Below, in pieces: positions 9,164 to 22,100 of a stretch of 64,000 nucleotides of DNA (position 1 is its first letter; each line of letters starts with the position of its first letter). The stretch is from Pseudoalteromonas prydzensis (GTDB lineage: Bacteria > Pseudomonadota > Gammaproteobacteria > Enterobacterales > Alteromonadaceae). The translations under genes and the position numbers were made by a program. The stretch covers positions 111,610-175,609 of the forward strand of contig NZ_DRGM01000210.1 in the NCBI RefSeq assembly GCF_011050055.1, given 5' to 3'. Under the pieces are notes generated by a model, which saw nothing but the letters and a program-made list of their open reading frames with translations, was not told the origin of the DNA and searched no databases.

Positions 9164-10117
9164 TTAGGCCATGCCAACCAGTACTTTTCGAGGACCGCTA
9201 TATGCCTCTCGTCCATGGGTGTACAGCATGTTATCAAGCAACAAAATATCATTGCGCTGCCATTGATAAGAGAATGTAAGCCCACGATACACATCATTGA
9301 TCGCGGCTATATCTTGTGGGTTAATGTGCGTGCCGTCACCGTAGTACGCATTACGGGGCAAATGTGCTTCACCGATACTACTTCGCATTGATTGCACCAC
9401 TGCACTGTCCATACTTGAACAATGAAAAAGATGGGCTTGGTTAAACCAGACTTTCTCACCACTTGAGGGGTGAGTAACAACCGCAGGGCGACATTGACGT
9501 GTTTGCAATTTATCGCCATCAAGCCATTCGAATTGTATGTCGTTTGCATGGCAATACTGTGCAACTTCACTTTTACTCTGTGTTTGAAACACTTCTTGCC
9601 AAGGTAAATCAATATCGCCGTAGTTTCGCACGTACATAACACCTAAGCGCTCAAACTTTTCTCTGATCTGCACGGGTATGTGGTTATACACAGCTCTACT
9701 ATCGGCCAAGGGGGTATTGCCCCCAGTCGTCGCTGGCACCACACAGAAAAACCCCATTCTCATCGGCCAACTATTCGAATAAGCATTTTCGTTGTGTTGC
9801 AAAATCACCTGATCAGCATGGTATTCTGTGGTGGTATAAATATTATTCTTCAACGCAGTGCGTGGCGAAGAACGATACACATACTGTTTTAGAGGCTCAC
9901 CAAAGATAGTTTCTAAAATAGTACTAAATTGATGCGTACTAACAATATTTAGTCCTCGCAGTAGCGCAAAACCATCTTGATTTACCCAATCATTTATTAA
10001 GTCAGTATTGGCTTTAACCCATGCCAAACCACTTTGCTTTTCAGCACTCATATCATGCACTCGACAATCGCTATTGCCGGTGTCTAAAGCCATATCTATT
10101 GCTAATAACTGATCCAT
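9164..10117 (-). CDS. SyrP-like Fe(II)/2-oxoglutarate-dependent hydroxylase (TauD/clavaminate synthase superfamily)
   Basis: The protein has 317 aa. Iron ligands are visible as HNE (His108, Glu110) and a distal THGR histidine near residue 301, with an arginine (GPRKV, about 310) to hold 2-oxoglutarate. Central motifs include CVVPATTGGNTPLADSR, typical of the SyrP/VioC-related group that hydroxylates the beta carbon of amino acids, often Asp tethered to an NRPS carrier domain. The gene starts 60 bases after the synthetase stop with AAGGA before its ATG, so it is probably cotranscribed. The likely target is the Asp or one of the Asn residues; Thr or a free amino acid cannot be excluded. Confidence 0.87.
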   Translation of the reverse strand: MDQLLAIDMALDTGNSDCRVHDMSAEKQSGLAWVKANTDLINDWVNQDGFALLRGLNIVSTHQFSTILETIFGEPLKQYVYRSSPRTALKNNIYTTTEYHADQVILQHNENAYSNSWPMRMGFFCVVPATTGGNTPLADSRAVYNHIPVQIREKFERLGVMYVRNYGDIDLPWQEVFQTQSKSEVAQYCHANDIQFEWLDGDKLQTRQCRPAVVTHPSSGEKVWFNQAHLFHCSSMDSAVVQSMRSSIGEAHLPRNAYYGDGTHINPQDIAAINDVYRGLTFSYQWQRNDILLLDNMLYTHGREAYSGPRKVLVGMA

Positions 10118-10176
10118 TTCATTTCCATCCTTTTAATAGGTAAGGGGTTTACTGTAGAACATAGCTCCCCCACTTG

Positions 10177-13100
10177 TTAACAAAGCGTATATTTACTTGC
10201 AATTTGTTTAACGATTGCACCAACATGCTGATACTGTAAGATTGACAGGTGATTACCTGTGATCTCTATTGCCGCAAGATCTGGGTTAACAACTCGCCAG
10301 CCCATATCATCAGTAAGCAATTGGCCTGCAAACTCTTTAGTATCGTGTGCTTTTATGACCATCAGCGGCACCTCAAGTAACTCATCGTTTATTGCTACCT
10401 TTGCTTGTAACTGCGCTTTATATACGCATTGCAGTGCCTGCAATTGACGAGCACTGAACTGGTAGCCCGCAGTGGCTAAATGTTTACTTAACCACTGTGT
10501 TTGTTGCTCATCAGCAAGCGTGCAATATAACTGCTGCTCATCGTCAGTTAAGTGCAATTGAAAAAATTCACTCAGGTTCGCGATTAGTAACGCTGCTATT
10601 TGCCTATCTTGCAGGTTTAGCACCGCAACATTAGGCATAGGCGTATCAATAACTAGCAGTGAGGCTGGGGCTTTATTACGCTGTACTAATTGCTGCGCCA
10701 TTTGATGAATCACAAAGCTTCCAAATGAATGACCAACCAAGTGAATATTAGCGTCTACCCCCTGTTCAATTAATGCGTTGCAGTAATGGTGTGCGGTCAG
10801 TGATAAGGAATTAATAATATCGGGTTCTAAAGCGATCAGATCGGGCTGCAAACCATAAACTGGAATACGTTGATCCAGTTGATTAACTAATGCTTGATAG
10901 ATCATCAGTAATCCTCCCGCACCGGCGACTAAAATCACCGGCTGAAACCCTTGTTCACCGGCCTGTAAACAAACTAAAGTTGTCGACTGAAGATCAGCAG
11001 CGTTGCTTTTTTGTAATTGCTCAATTGCCTCAGCTAAGCCGTTTACAGTACGATGGCGAAATAACATATCAATGGGCACCGTTAACTGCATCTGATAGCT
11101 CAATTGCGATACCAAGCGCATTGCTAGTAATGAATGACCACCTAGCATAAAGAAATCATCATTGATCCCCACTTGCTCTATGTTTAACAACTGACTAAAT
11201 TGTTCAACCAATAATTTATGCAATGGCGTGATCGGCGCACTGTATGAAAAGTCATTCTGGCTACTTAATTGTTGCGCTGTTTTACTAAGCTGCTTTCGAT
11301 CGATTTTGCCATTATTTGTACAGGGTAAGTTATCAACAAATTGAACATTCTGTGGCACCATATACGCTGGTAAAACACCCGCTAAACTACGAATTAGTGG
11401 CTCACTGGCTCGTTCTTGATCACCCACATCAACAAATGCAACTAGCTGTTCATTACCACTGTTATCTTTACGAACCACCACAGCACAGGCGTTTATTTGT
11501 GGTAGCGCAAGTAAATGACGTTCTATTTCGGGTAACTCAACACGATAGCCGCGAATTTTAACTTGTTCATCTAAACGCCCTAAGAAAATTACTTCTTGGG
11601 TATTTGTACAACGCACTTTATCACCCGTTTTATATAACCTAACGCCGCTGTTTGGTTCAATAATAAATGCAGCAGCCGTTTTCTTTACATCGTTAAGGTA
11701 GCCTCTTGCTAACCCTTTGCCACTGAGGTACAGCTGCCCACTCACATAATAGGGAACCGCTCTTAAATATTTATCTAGGATGTGTAATTGCAGCCCTGCC
11801 ACTGGTTGGCCAATCGGTATTTCAGAACCCGTATAATCAGTTACCGCAATTAATGTTGCAGAAATAGTTGCTTCTGTCGGTCCATAAGCATTGATCAAAA
11901 TAATGTTATTACTGTAATAAGCTTGCCATTGCTGCAACCTTGCCGCTTGCATTTGCTCTCCACCAATTGTGATAATGCGTAATTGTTCGCCAAGTGTGAC
12001 TGGCGCTGCAGCTAATTGATGCCAATAGGCTGTGGGTAAACTCATCAAGGTTAATTGACTGTACTGCGATAGTTTAGCTAAATACTGGGTATCGAGTAGT
12101 TTTTGTTGATCGGCCATCACTAAAGTGGCACCGCTTAGCAAAGTACAAAAAACTTCCTCTGCAAATACATCAAAGCTGCAACTTGCAAACTGTAAGTAAT
12201 TATCGTGCGAACTGATCGCATAATTTTGTTGTAAACACTGCACATAGTTAATAACACTGTGTTGCTCAACCATAACCCCTTTTGGCACCCCAGTTGTACC
12301 TGAGGTATAGATCACATAACATAAATCATCCGGCGTATAAGTTACTATTGGGCTGCAATTAGGTTGTAAAGCAAGTGCCGCAGCACAACTATGAAGATCG
12401 ATGTTAACTGTTGGCGGTAATGCGCCCTGCCAGTCTGCTTCGCACGTTAGCAATACTGCAAGCTCTGCATCTGCGGCCATAAACTGCCGCCTTTTTAGCG
12501 GTAAACTAGGTGCAATCGGTACATAAGCCGCACCGATCTTTAAACTCGCTAAAATAGCGACAATCAAATCGCAACCAGGGTTTAAACAGATCCCGATGCG
12601 CAAAGCTTGGTCAGAGTCTAGCGTATGTGTGAGTAAGTAATTAGCCAGTCTGTTAGCGGCTGCATCCAGCTCATTATAACTCATTGTTTTAACTGGTAGG
12701 TTGTTGTCAGCATGGTAATATTCCAGCGCTGTTAACTCACCATAACTTGCCACAATTTGGCTAAATCGTTGCTGCAACGTTGTTTCGATATCCCAGCTTA
12801 CAGCTGCCACTTGCTTAGCTGGTAAACTAAACTCAGTGAGCTTATCGATACCTGTTGTAAATTGATGATCTACTAAATCAATTGCTAAGCTAGACAATAG
12901 CTGCTCTGGTGTCATTACAAACGCCTGTAATAACTGCTGCAACATAGCCAAGCAATGACTGGCAAGCGAGTCATTAAATAGTGCGCTTTGATAACTCAAA
13001 GTCAGTGAGAGTTGCTCAGCTTGGCCAACAACTAAAGTCATTGCATAATGCGTATGATCTTTACTGTCATTCGCTAGCACCTTAAATGGCATATTTGCAA

Positions 13101-16100
13101 TTTCTGCCAGTGGATCTGTCGGGAAATTTTCAAATACATACAAAGCATCAAACAAGGGACTGCCATTAGCAATATTACTGTAGTTATGTACTTGGGTTAA
13201 TGGAGTATGGGCATAGTCAGACACCGCTAATAAGCTTTGCTTAACTGATTTTAAATACGCTAACACCGACTGCTCACCCGTTGTGGTTAACAACACCGCT
13301 TGGGTATTAATGTATAAACCAACCCGTTGTTCAACATTAGCAAGTTGGCTTGGTCGCCCGGATACCGTTTGCCCAAATAAGGCATGCTCTGAATTACAAC
13401 AAACACTCAGCCAGTAACCCCATGCACCTTGCAGTAAATGATTCACTGTTAAACCCTGTTGACGAGCAAACTCAACCAGTTGTGAACACAATTCAGGCTC
13501 AAGTACTAAGGTTTGTTCAGTCATCGTGTTGATATCATCGCCTTGCTTACGCTGCGCAATATGCTCAACCAATAATGTTGCTTCATCTATATTGGCTAAA
13601 TAACCTTGCCAAAATTGTTGCTCGGTTGTTTTATCTTGTTGCTGTAAGTATTTAATATAGTCGCTATAATTATCTTTTTTTAGAGATAAACTATGCCCTG
13701 CAAGGCGAGCCTGGTAATGCTGTAATAACTCTGAAAACAAAACAGGTAATGACCAGCCATCCATGATCAAATGATGGTATGTCCAGATAAATGCCATTTT
13801 ACGTTCACTCAATGCAAGCAAACGTAAGCGCATACAAGGTGCCGCAGCTAGATCAATACCTTGTTGGTATTGTTGATCTGCAATAGCAGTAATATAGGCT
13901 TGCTCATCAAGCACTGCTTCAGTTACTGAGTCAACCCGCAATGGTACTTGGTATTTATCAACCACTATTTGCACCGGTCCCACCGGGCTTGCCACGAACG
14001 CAGTGCGTAATATGCTATGTGTATCAAGTAGCTGGTGCCATGCATACTCGAAAGCTTCGATGTCAAGCGCGCCCTCAAGTAACAACGTCGTTTGTTCATA
14101 ATAAGCACTAGGTTGTGCTACTTCACCAGTTCGTTGACTGTGAAACCACATGCCTTCTTGTAGTGCACTCAGCGGGTAAATATCAACAATGGCTGATTGC
14201 TGAAAAGGGGCTAATAAATGCTGTAACTGATGATTTGCCATCGTTGGCAAAAGTGGAAAATCACTTACCGTATGGCGCTTAATGTCGTCTTGTAGACAAT
14301 GTTCAAGCACCGTCATAATACTTGCTTGATAATGCGTCATAAATGAAGCGACATCGGCTTCCGCTATGCGGGCAGCATCATACTCCAGATGCATCGATAA
14401 TTGCTCATTGACTATTGCTGCCGTTAATTGCAGAGCATAGTAGGCGTGATTATGTTGGCTATGTAAACTGCCCGCGGATTCTGGCGCATCAGCTAATAAA
14501 CCATTATGTTGCAGCGCACTATCTAGCTGGCCTAAATAATTAAAAAATAGATGATCCTCCGTCGAAATAGTCAACGATTGGCGGATCTCCTCATCAGGAT
14601 GATAATAACGTAAGGCTCCATAGCGGCTCGCTTTAGTCGATAGACTGGCTAATTGCTCTTTCATATCACAGATCAGATCGGCAATATTTGGCGTATTGCT
14701 AAATAACCGAAATGGATACATAGCAGTCAACCAACCAAGCGTTCGAGTACTATCAAGTTGCTTATTAAGTAATTCGCGGCCGTGCCCTTCAAGAATAATA
14801 AGATGATCGTCTAAACCATAATGACTAACAGCAGACCATTGTAAAGCGGCCAACAATAACGTTTGAATACTGGTATTATAAGGTCTATTTGCTGTCGTCA
14901 AGAGCTGCTGCGTAACTGCACAAGGGAGCGTTAATGTATGTTGTTGCAGTTGTTTTTTGATTGGCTCTGGCGGCGTTGCAAAACTAAAAAAGCTGGGCTT
15001 ACTCGCCACAGCAACCAATGTTTGCCACTGTTTTAAATCATCTTCATCTTTACCTTGCGCAATTAAAAATTGACTAATGTCATATAAATTAGCAGTACGA
15101 GAAGCAAAACAAATACTCTGCTGTAATGTTGCTGATAACAACGCTTGGTTAATATCTTCCAGCAAAATCCGCCAAGCTACACCATCAATTAATAAGTGAT
15201 GAGCGATGATCAGCAAGCGGTTATCAGTTTGCTGAGCTGGGGTTTTTATATGGCAGATTTGCAACAATGCAGTGCCATCAAAACGAAACGCTCCTTGTTG
15301 CACTTCACACACTTTCGCTAATGCTTGAGACCAATCATCTTTGTGCTCAGCTAAATCAATAAAGTGGCAAACGTGATCGGCACTTAGCTGCGGTTTTATC
15401 GATAATTGCGGTTGCAGGCCTTTATCATCAACGACTAACCGCAAACCATCATGGTGTGCTAATAAAGCGCGTGTTAACTCTTTAATATGTTGCACAGTCA
15501 CTGTTTTATCAACACTGAGTAAGAGTGACTGGTTCCAATGATTGGCTGCTACAAATTGTTGTTCAAAAAACCAATGTTGAATGGGAAGTAATGGCAATGC
15601 GCCTGAAAAGCTTTGCTGTGGCTCAACCTGTTTCCGTTGTGGCTGCTGGTGTACCAATTGCTCAGCTAGCACTGCAACGGTACTAAAGTTAAAAATATCA
15701 GCTACTGACAAACTAATATTTTGCGCTCTTGCCCGACTGGCAATTTGAATACTGAGGATTGAGTCCCCTCCCGCCGCAAAAAAATCATCATCAACTTGCA
15801 GCATCGGCTGATTTAATACTTGTCGATACAAAGTGAGTAATAAGCTGCTTAATCCGCTTGCTTGTGGTGCTGCTGGAACTTGAGTTAATTGCTGCGTAAC
15901 AGTTTGTTCGCTTGCTGTTCTTAGCTGTTTATGTAATTGCAGATGATCTATTTTGCCATGTGCCGTCAGGGGAATTTCATCTACCTGAATAAGCTCACTC
16001 GGTATCATGTGATCCGGTAACTTCACTTTAAGACTTGCTATACTTTGGCGCTTAAATTGCGCTTGGAGCGAGTCACTTATCTGTGGCGTGACAATAAAAG

Positions 16101-19100
16101 CCAGCAGCTGTTTATGGCCTTCAGCCAATTCACACACGCTAACAACACAATCCGTTACGCCTGCAATGGCACGTAACTGATACTCAATTTCAGACAATTC
16201 AATACGGTAACCGCGTAATTTAACTTGTGCATCATTGCGGCCAATGTAGGCAATACGGCCGTTATTTAATTGCCTAACCAAATCACCGGTTTGATAGGCT
16301 CGCAGTTGTTGCTCTGCAACGGTCGTTAAATAAATAAAACGCTGTGCGGTAAGCTCTGGACGGTTCAAATAGCCGCGCGCTAATCCTGCACCAGCGATAT
16401 ATAATTCACCAATCATGCCAGGCACAACCGGTTGCCCCTGCTGATCAACAATTAACAACTCTGCATTATCAATCGCATAACCTATATCGGGAGCCATTTC
16501 CGGCTCTGTCGTTGTGTTACTAACCTCAGCCGAGGTGGCCACAACTGAGGTCTCTGTAGGGCCATAATTATTAATAATACGGTACGGTTTTGTAGCTGGG
16601 GTGCATGTTTTTAACTTGTCGCCGCCAACCAGTAAATAACGCAAAGTAGCAGGCGTAAAAGCGTGATCTGCCAACATTATTTCAGCGATTGGAGTGGCTA
16701 AAAAGCAGTGACTCACATGATGTTCATCAAGTAATTGCGCTAATTTTTGCGGGTTATCTAAGCTTACTCGCGGCACAATCACCAGCTTTGCCCCGACGCT
16801 TAAATAAGGCCAGATCTCCCAGCTTGCAGCATCAAACGCGATATTTGCTGTTTGACTGGCAATACTTGATTTATCAACCGCAAATGCGCGTTGATGCCAG
16901 CGGCATAAATTGCTCAGCCCTTGGTGGGGGATCATCACCCCTTTAGGGTTACCCGTTGTGCCTGATGTATAAATGACATACGCTAATTGCGCCGCCTCTA
17001 CTTTGGGTAATTGCACTTGGTTTAACGTATTACTTGCAAGGTTTAGCGTGTGCTTAAATTGCTCATCATCAAGGCAAATAAGCTGGCTGTTCGTACCACA
17101 GTTATCTTCTAACAGCGTAGCAAATGCAGTGTGAGTAACCAGCCACTGCGCACCACAATCCTTGATAATATAAGCAATTCTAGATACTGGATAATTCGGA
17201 TCAACAGGCACATAACAGCCACCCGCTTTCATGATTGCTAGCAATGCAACTATCAAGTCAATACCGCTTTGCATGCTTACAACAACAGGCTGTTCAGCTT
17301 GTAAGCCTTGCTGTATCAAGTATTTTGCCAATAATTCACTACGCTGATGAATTTGCTGATAACTCGCAAATTGCCCTGAGGCTGCCTCTATAACGCCAGT
17401 GTCAGTTTTAGCTTGCTGTTCGGCTACAGCAGTAAATGCATCTATGACGGTTGCAACTGGCGTATTTAGCCGTTGCTCACCTTTGAGCAGGCAGTTATGC
17501 CGCTGTTTATCTGTCAACATTGCAGCTGACTGTATAGCAACCTGCGGATCGGCGGTGAATGACCTAATTAAAGTACATAATGCCGTAGCCATGGTTTGAA
17601 TTGTTTGTGGGGTAAATAACGCCGCGTTATAAGCCCAGCTAAAGCGTAACTCACCGTCATCTTCGCTACATGCCAACTCAATATCAAATTTTACTTGCGG
17701 TGGCTGCTCATCAATCGCTGCAACCTGTATATTAGGTAATTTAAACTGTGTATTTAAGGCTGGGTTTAACGAAAATGTAAGCTGAAAAATACTCTGCTGA
17801 CTCATGCCACGCGGTAACTGCAAAGCATCAACAATTTTTTCAAAGGGCATGGCTTGATGCTGACCAACGGCAACAATTAATTGTTTTTGCTGTGCCAGTA
17901 GCTCTGCAAAACACATACCTTCGCGCAATTGACAGCGGATCGGCAGTGTATTAATAAAGAATCCAATTAAGGGAGTTAGTTGCGTTTGTGAACGCCCTGA
18001 AAATGGCGCACCAATGACAACATCATCACACTGACTATACCTAGCTACAAATGCGCCATAAGCACTATGCAGCCACATAAATAAGCTCACATCAAACTGC
18101 TGGCATTGCCTGTGGATCGCCGTAACTGTGGTTTTATCTAGCTGTATTTGATAGCTCGCACCAGCGGACATGAGCTGTTTAGGGCGCACTTTATCCAGCG
18201 GTACTTGATGTATCGGTGGGGCATCTTGTAACTGTTGTAACCAAAATGCTTGGTGTTTATCTAACTGCTGCTGGTGTAACTGACTACGCTGCCAATGAGC
18301 ATAATCCCCGTATTGAATTGATAAAGGTTGCGCAAGCTTTTCAGGCAACCGAGTTTGGCTCGTAAAGCTTTGATAAAACGCTTCAAATTCACTCACTAAT
18401 ATTGCCAAAGAATGTGCATCAGAGGCAATATGATGGATATTTACCCGTAACTTCCAATGCTGTGCATGCAGCTTAACTAAAATAATACGCAGCGGTAACT
18501 GACAACTTAAATCAAAGGCAGTTTGGCTGTCATCGCGCAGCGTTTTTAACCACAGTCGTTGCTGTTGTTCATCGTTAAGTTCACTGGCATCAATGACCTT
18601 TAACACCGACGCAAATGTATCTTGGATCACCTGCTGAGGTAAGTTTGCTTTATCGACGGTGAGCAACGTTCGCAACACTTCATGACGCTGCACGATAGCG
18701 TCACACACGCGTTGAAATGTATCAATATCAAGCAAACCATGTAGTTCAAAATTAGCTGGCATATGATATTGCACGTTTCCCGGCTGCAATTGATCTATGG
18801 TCCATAATCGTTGTTGAGCAAAAGATAACGGCAAAGGCGTTGCTGATTGCACTTTCGGGATAACCGCTGATGCAACAGTGTAATTGGCGGCTTTATTGCG
18901 CGCAGCCGCTAACGCGAGTGTATGCACCTGCGGTGCGTAAAACAGATCAGCTAAAGTAATCGACAACTGAGCGTGTTGTGCTAAGTGACTCACTAATTGG
19001 CTAGCTAATAATGAATGCCCACCCAATTCAAAAAAGTTCCCTTGCCGACCGACATTTGAAACCTTTAATATCGCCTCAAATGCCGCAGCGATTGCTTGTT

Positions 19101-22100
19101 CGTCATCCGATCGGGGAGGCTCATCTGCCGTTGCTTTAAGCTGTAATTGATCCAGCGCTAAGAGTGCTTTTTTATCAATTTTACCGTTCACCGTTAATGG
19201 CATCTGCGCCACGGCAATAACATTCGTTGGCAGCATAAACTCGGGTAATGTGGTACGTAAAAACTGTTGCACTTCACTGGTGAGTGCCGCAAATACGGCA
19301 TCATTTTTAACGATAACAAATGCGCTGATCCGCGGATTAGTCGGCTGTGCAGTATTCAGTAATACTGTTGCGCTGCTAAGCTTAGGGTGGCCACGTAACT
19401 GGTTTTCTATTTCACCCAGTTCAATACGGTAACCGCGTACTTTTACTTGGTCGTCAATACGACCCATATAACTCAATTCGCCAGTTGCTAACTGACGTAC
19501 TAAATCACCTGTTTTATATAGTTTTTTAGCTGCGTTCGCTGAAAATGTATCTGCCACAAAGCGCTCAGCATTGAGCTCATCACGGCGCCAATATCCCCTG
19601 CAAACCCCATCCCCTCCTACATATAGCTCACCAACGGCACCAACAGGCAGTAACTGACGATACTTATCTAAAACGTAGCAACTGGTCGTTGGAATTGGCC
19701 GACCAATATTGCTTGCGCCACACGCTAGATCTGCGTCATGTAAACGCTTGAAAGTAACGTGAACCGTTGTTTCAGTAATGCCATACATATTGATCAGTTG
19801 GCAGTCGCTAAAGCGTTTTGCCCAAGGGGCCAACTTAACGGGCTGTAATGCTTCGCCACCAAAAATAACGTATCTAATTTTGCTCTGCTGTATCCGCTGC
19901 GAAGGCTTGGTTAGCATTGCTGTTTGTAGCGCATAAAAAGCACTGGGGGTTTGATTTAGCACACTGACGTGTTGATCTAGCAATAAATCTGCAAATGCAT
20001 CACTGTCTTTTGCGGTATCCGCATCCACAATAACTAAGCGTCCACCAAAAAGTAACGCGCCGTACATTTCCCACACCGAAAAATCAAAACAAAATGAATG
20101 AAACAGCGTCCATACATCATGCTCATTAAAATCAAATAAACTCGGCTGTACGCACAATAACCGGATCACTTGGCGGTGTTCAATTTGCACACCTTTAGGC
20201 CGTCCAGTGGTGCCAGAGGTGTAAATCATATACGCTAAGTGGGATGAGCAAATAGCTAACTCGAGGTTTTGTGTAGCACTAATCTGATTAATAGCTGTGT
20301 AGATCGCGCTATCATCAATATTTATGCACGTTAAGTTATGCTGCGAAAACAACTCGATACTACTGTTATCACACAACACTAAGTGGCTCTGGACATCATC
20401 AACAATGTAACTGATCCGATCGCGAGGGTAATTAGGGTCAATAGGCACATAAGCAGCGCCAGCTTTTAGCACCGCTAATAACGTCACCACCAAATTAACA
20501 TTACGGGTCACGCTCACTGGCAGCATATCTTGCGCTTCAACACCCTGACTTAATAATACTCTGGCAAGTAGATTTGCCCGTTCATTAAGCTGTTTATAAG
20601 TGAGTGTCTCGTACTCATCAACCAGCGCCAATTGGTCAGCAAATCTGTTTGCTTGTTGTTCAAATACACTCACGATACTGGCGCTTTGATCCCAACTTGT
20701 ACTATCCGCTTGCTGCGATGTGGCAGCGTCAGTTAATGCCTGCATCTGCCGTTCATCAAGCAATGCCAATTTTGAGATTTGGCTATCCGGTGCAGCAACA
20801 ATGTTTGCTAATAATACGGCAAAACTATCTGCCCAGTGAGTAATTGTCGCAAGCTCATAAAGTGCTTCATCAAACTTCCAAGTGACTGTTAAACCTTGGT
20901 TATCGATAACCGCATTAAGCTCCAAATCACATTTTACTGCGCTGTGGTGCTCTCGCACTGCACTGCGAGCCTCAGCTATTTCAACACCCGGTAGCTGGAA
21001 GGTTGGTTGCTCATCAACAGTTAAAGTGAAGAAGATTTGTACTAAAGGATGATGACTTAAATCGCGTTGACAATTGAGCCCTTCAACCAGTTTATCAAAT
21101 GGCATATTGCGATATTCAAACGACTGTAAAATACGTTCTTTTTGTTGCTGCAACCATACATTAAACGTTAATTCATCCGACAATACACCATGCATCACTA
21201 AGGTATTAACAAATAAACCGATTAAATCGTTTAGCTGTGGATGCTCACGGCCCTGAGTTGGCGTGCCGATCAGTACCTGCTCTGTTTGTTTAATACGGCC
21301 AATAAATAACATAAAGCTACTTAACAACCACATAAATGGTGTGACTGATTGACTCGCCGCATGTTGTTGTATTTTTTCAACTAACGAGTGACTTAAGCGT
21401 TGCCGATAAACTAACCCAGACTGCTGTTGAACACTCGATCTAACTTTATCAGTTGGTAATGATTGCAACGGTTCAAGATCGCCAAGTGTCGTACGCCAAT
21501 AATTAATTGCTGCTGTAAAGTACTCTGCTGTTAAGGTATTTCGTTGCCACGCAGCGTAATCAGCATATTGAATTGGTAAGGGGTCTAATTCGACATCACC
21601 TTGCAGTAGTTGCGTATAAATGGTTTGTAATTCTTGAGCAAGTATTTGCATTGACGCGCCATCACTAACAATATGATGCATATTAAATGCTAAATAATGT
21701 TGCTCATTATCAGATACCAATAGCACCCGCAGTAATACATCTCGAGTCAAATCAAATGGCTGAGCTTGATGTTGTATCAGCGCCGCTGTTATTTGGCTTT
21801 GTCGCTGTGCAACTGGGAATATTGCTGCATCAAGCCACTGAAAAGGCGTCACAAAAGTGTCTGTTACTTGCACATACGGTATACCTTGCGGATCAGTTAT
21901 AAACTGACTGCGTAATATTTCATGGCGTTCAACAATCTGGTTGATTGCCGTGCGTAACAACGGCACATCTATGTGGCCTTTTAGGGTAAACTCAGCAGGC
22001 ATATAATATTGTTGGCTGCCTTGTAACTGCTCAATAAACCATAAGCCTTGTTGAGCAAAGCTCAAAGGCAAACACCTATCTCGCGCAGCGATGGCAATTG

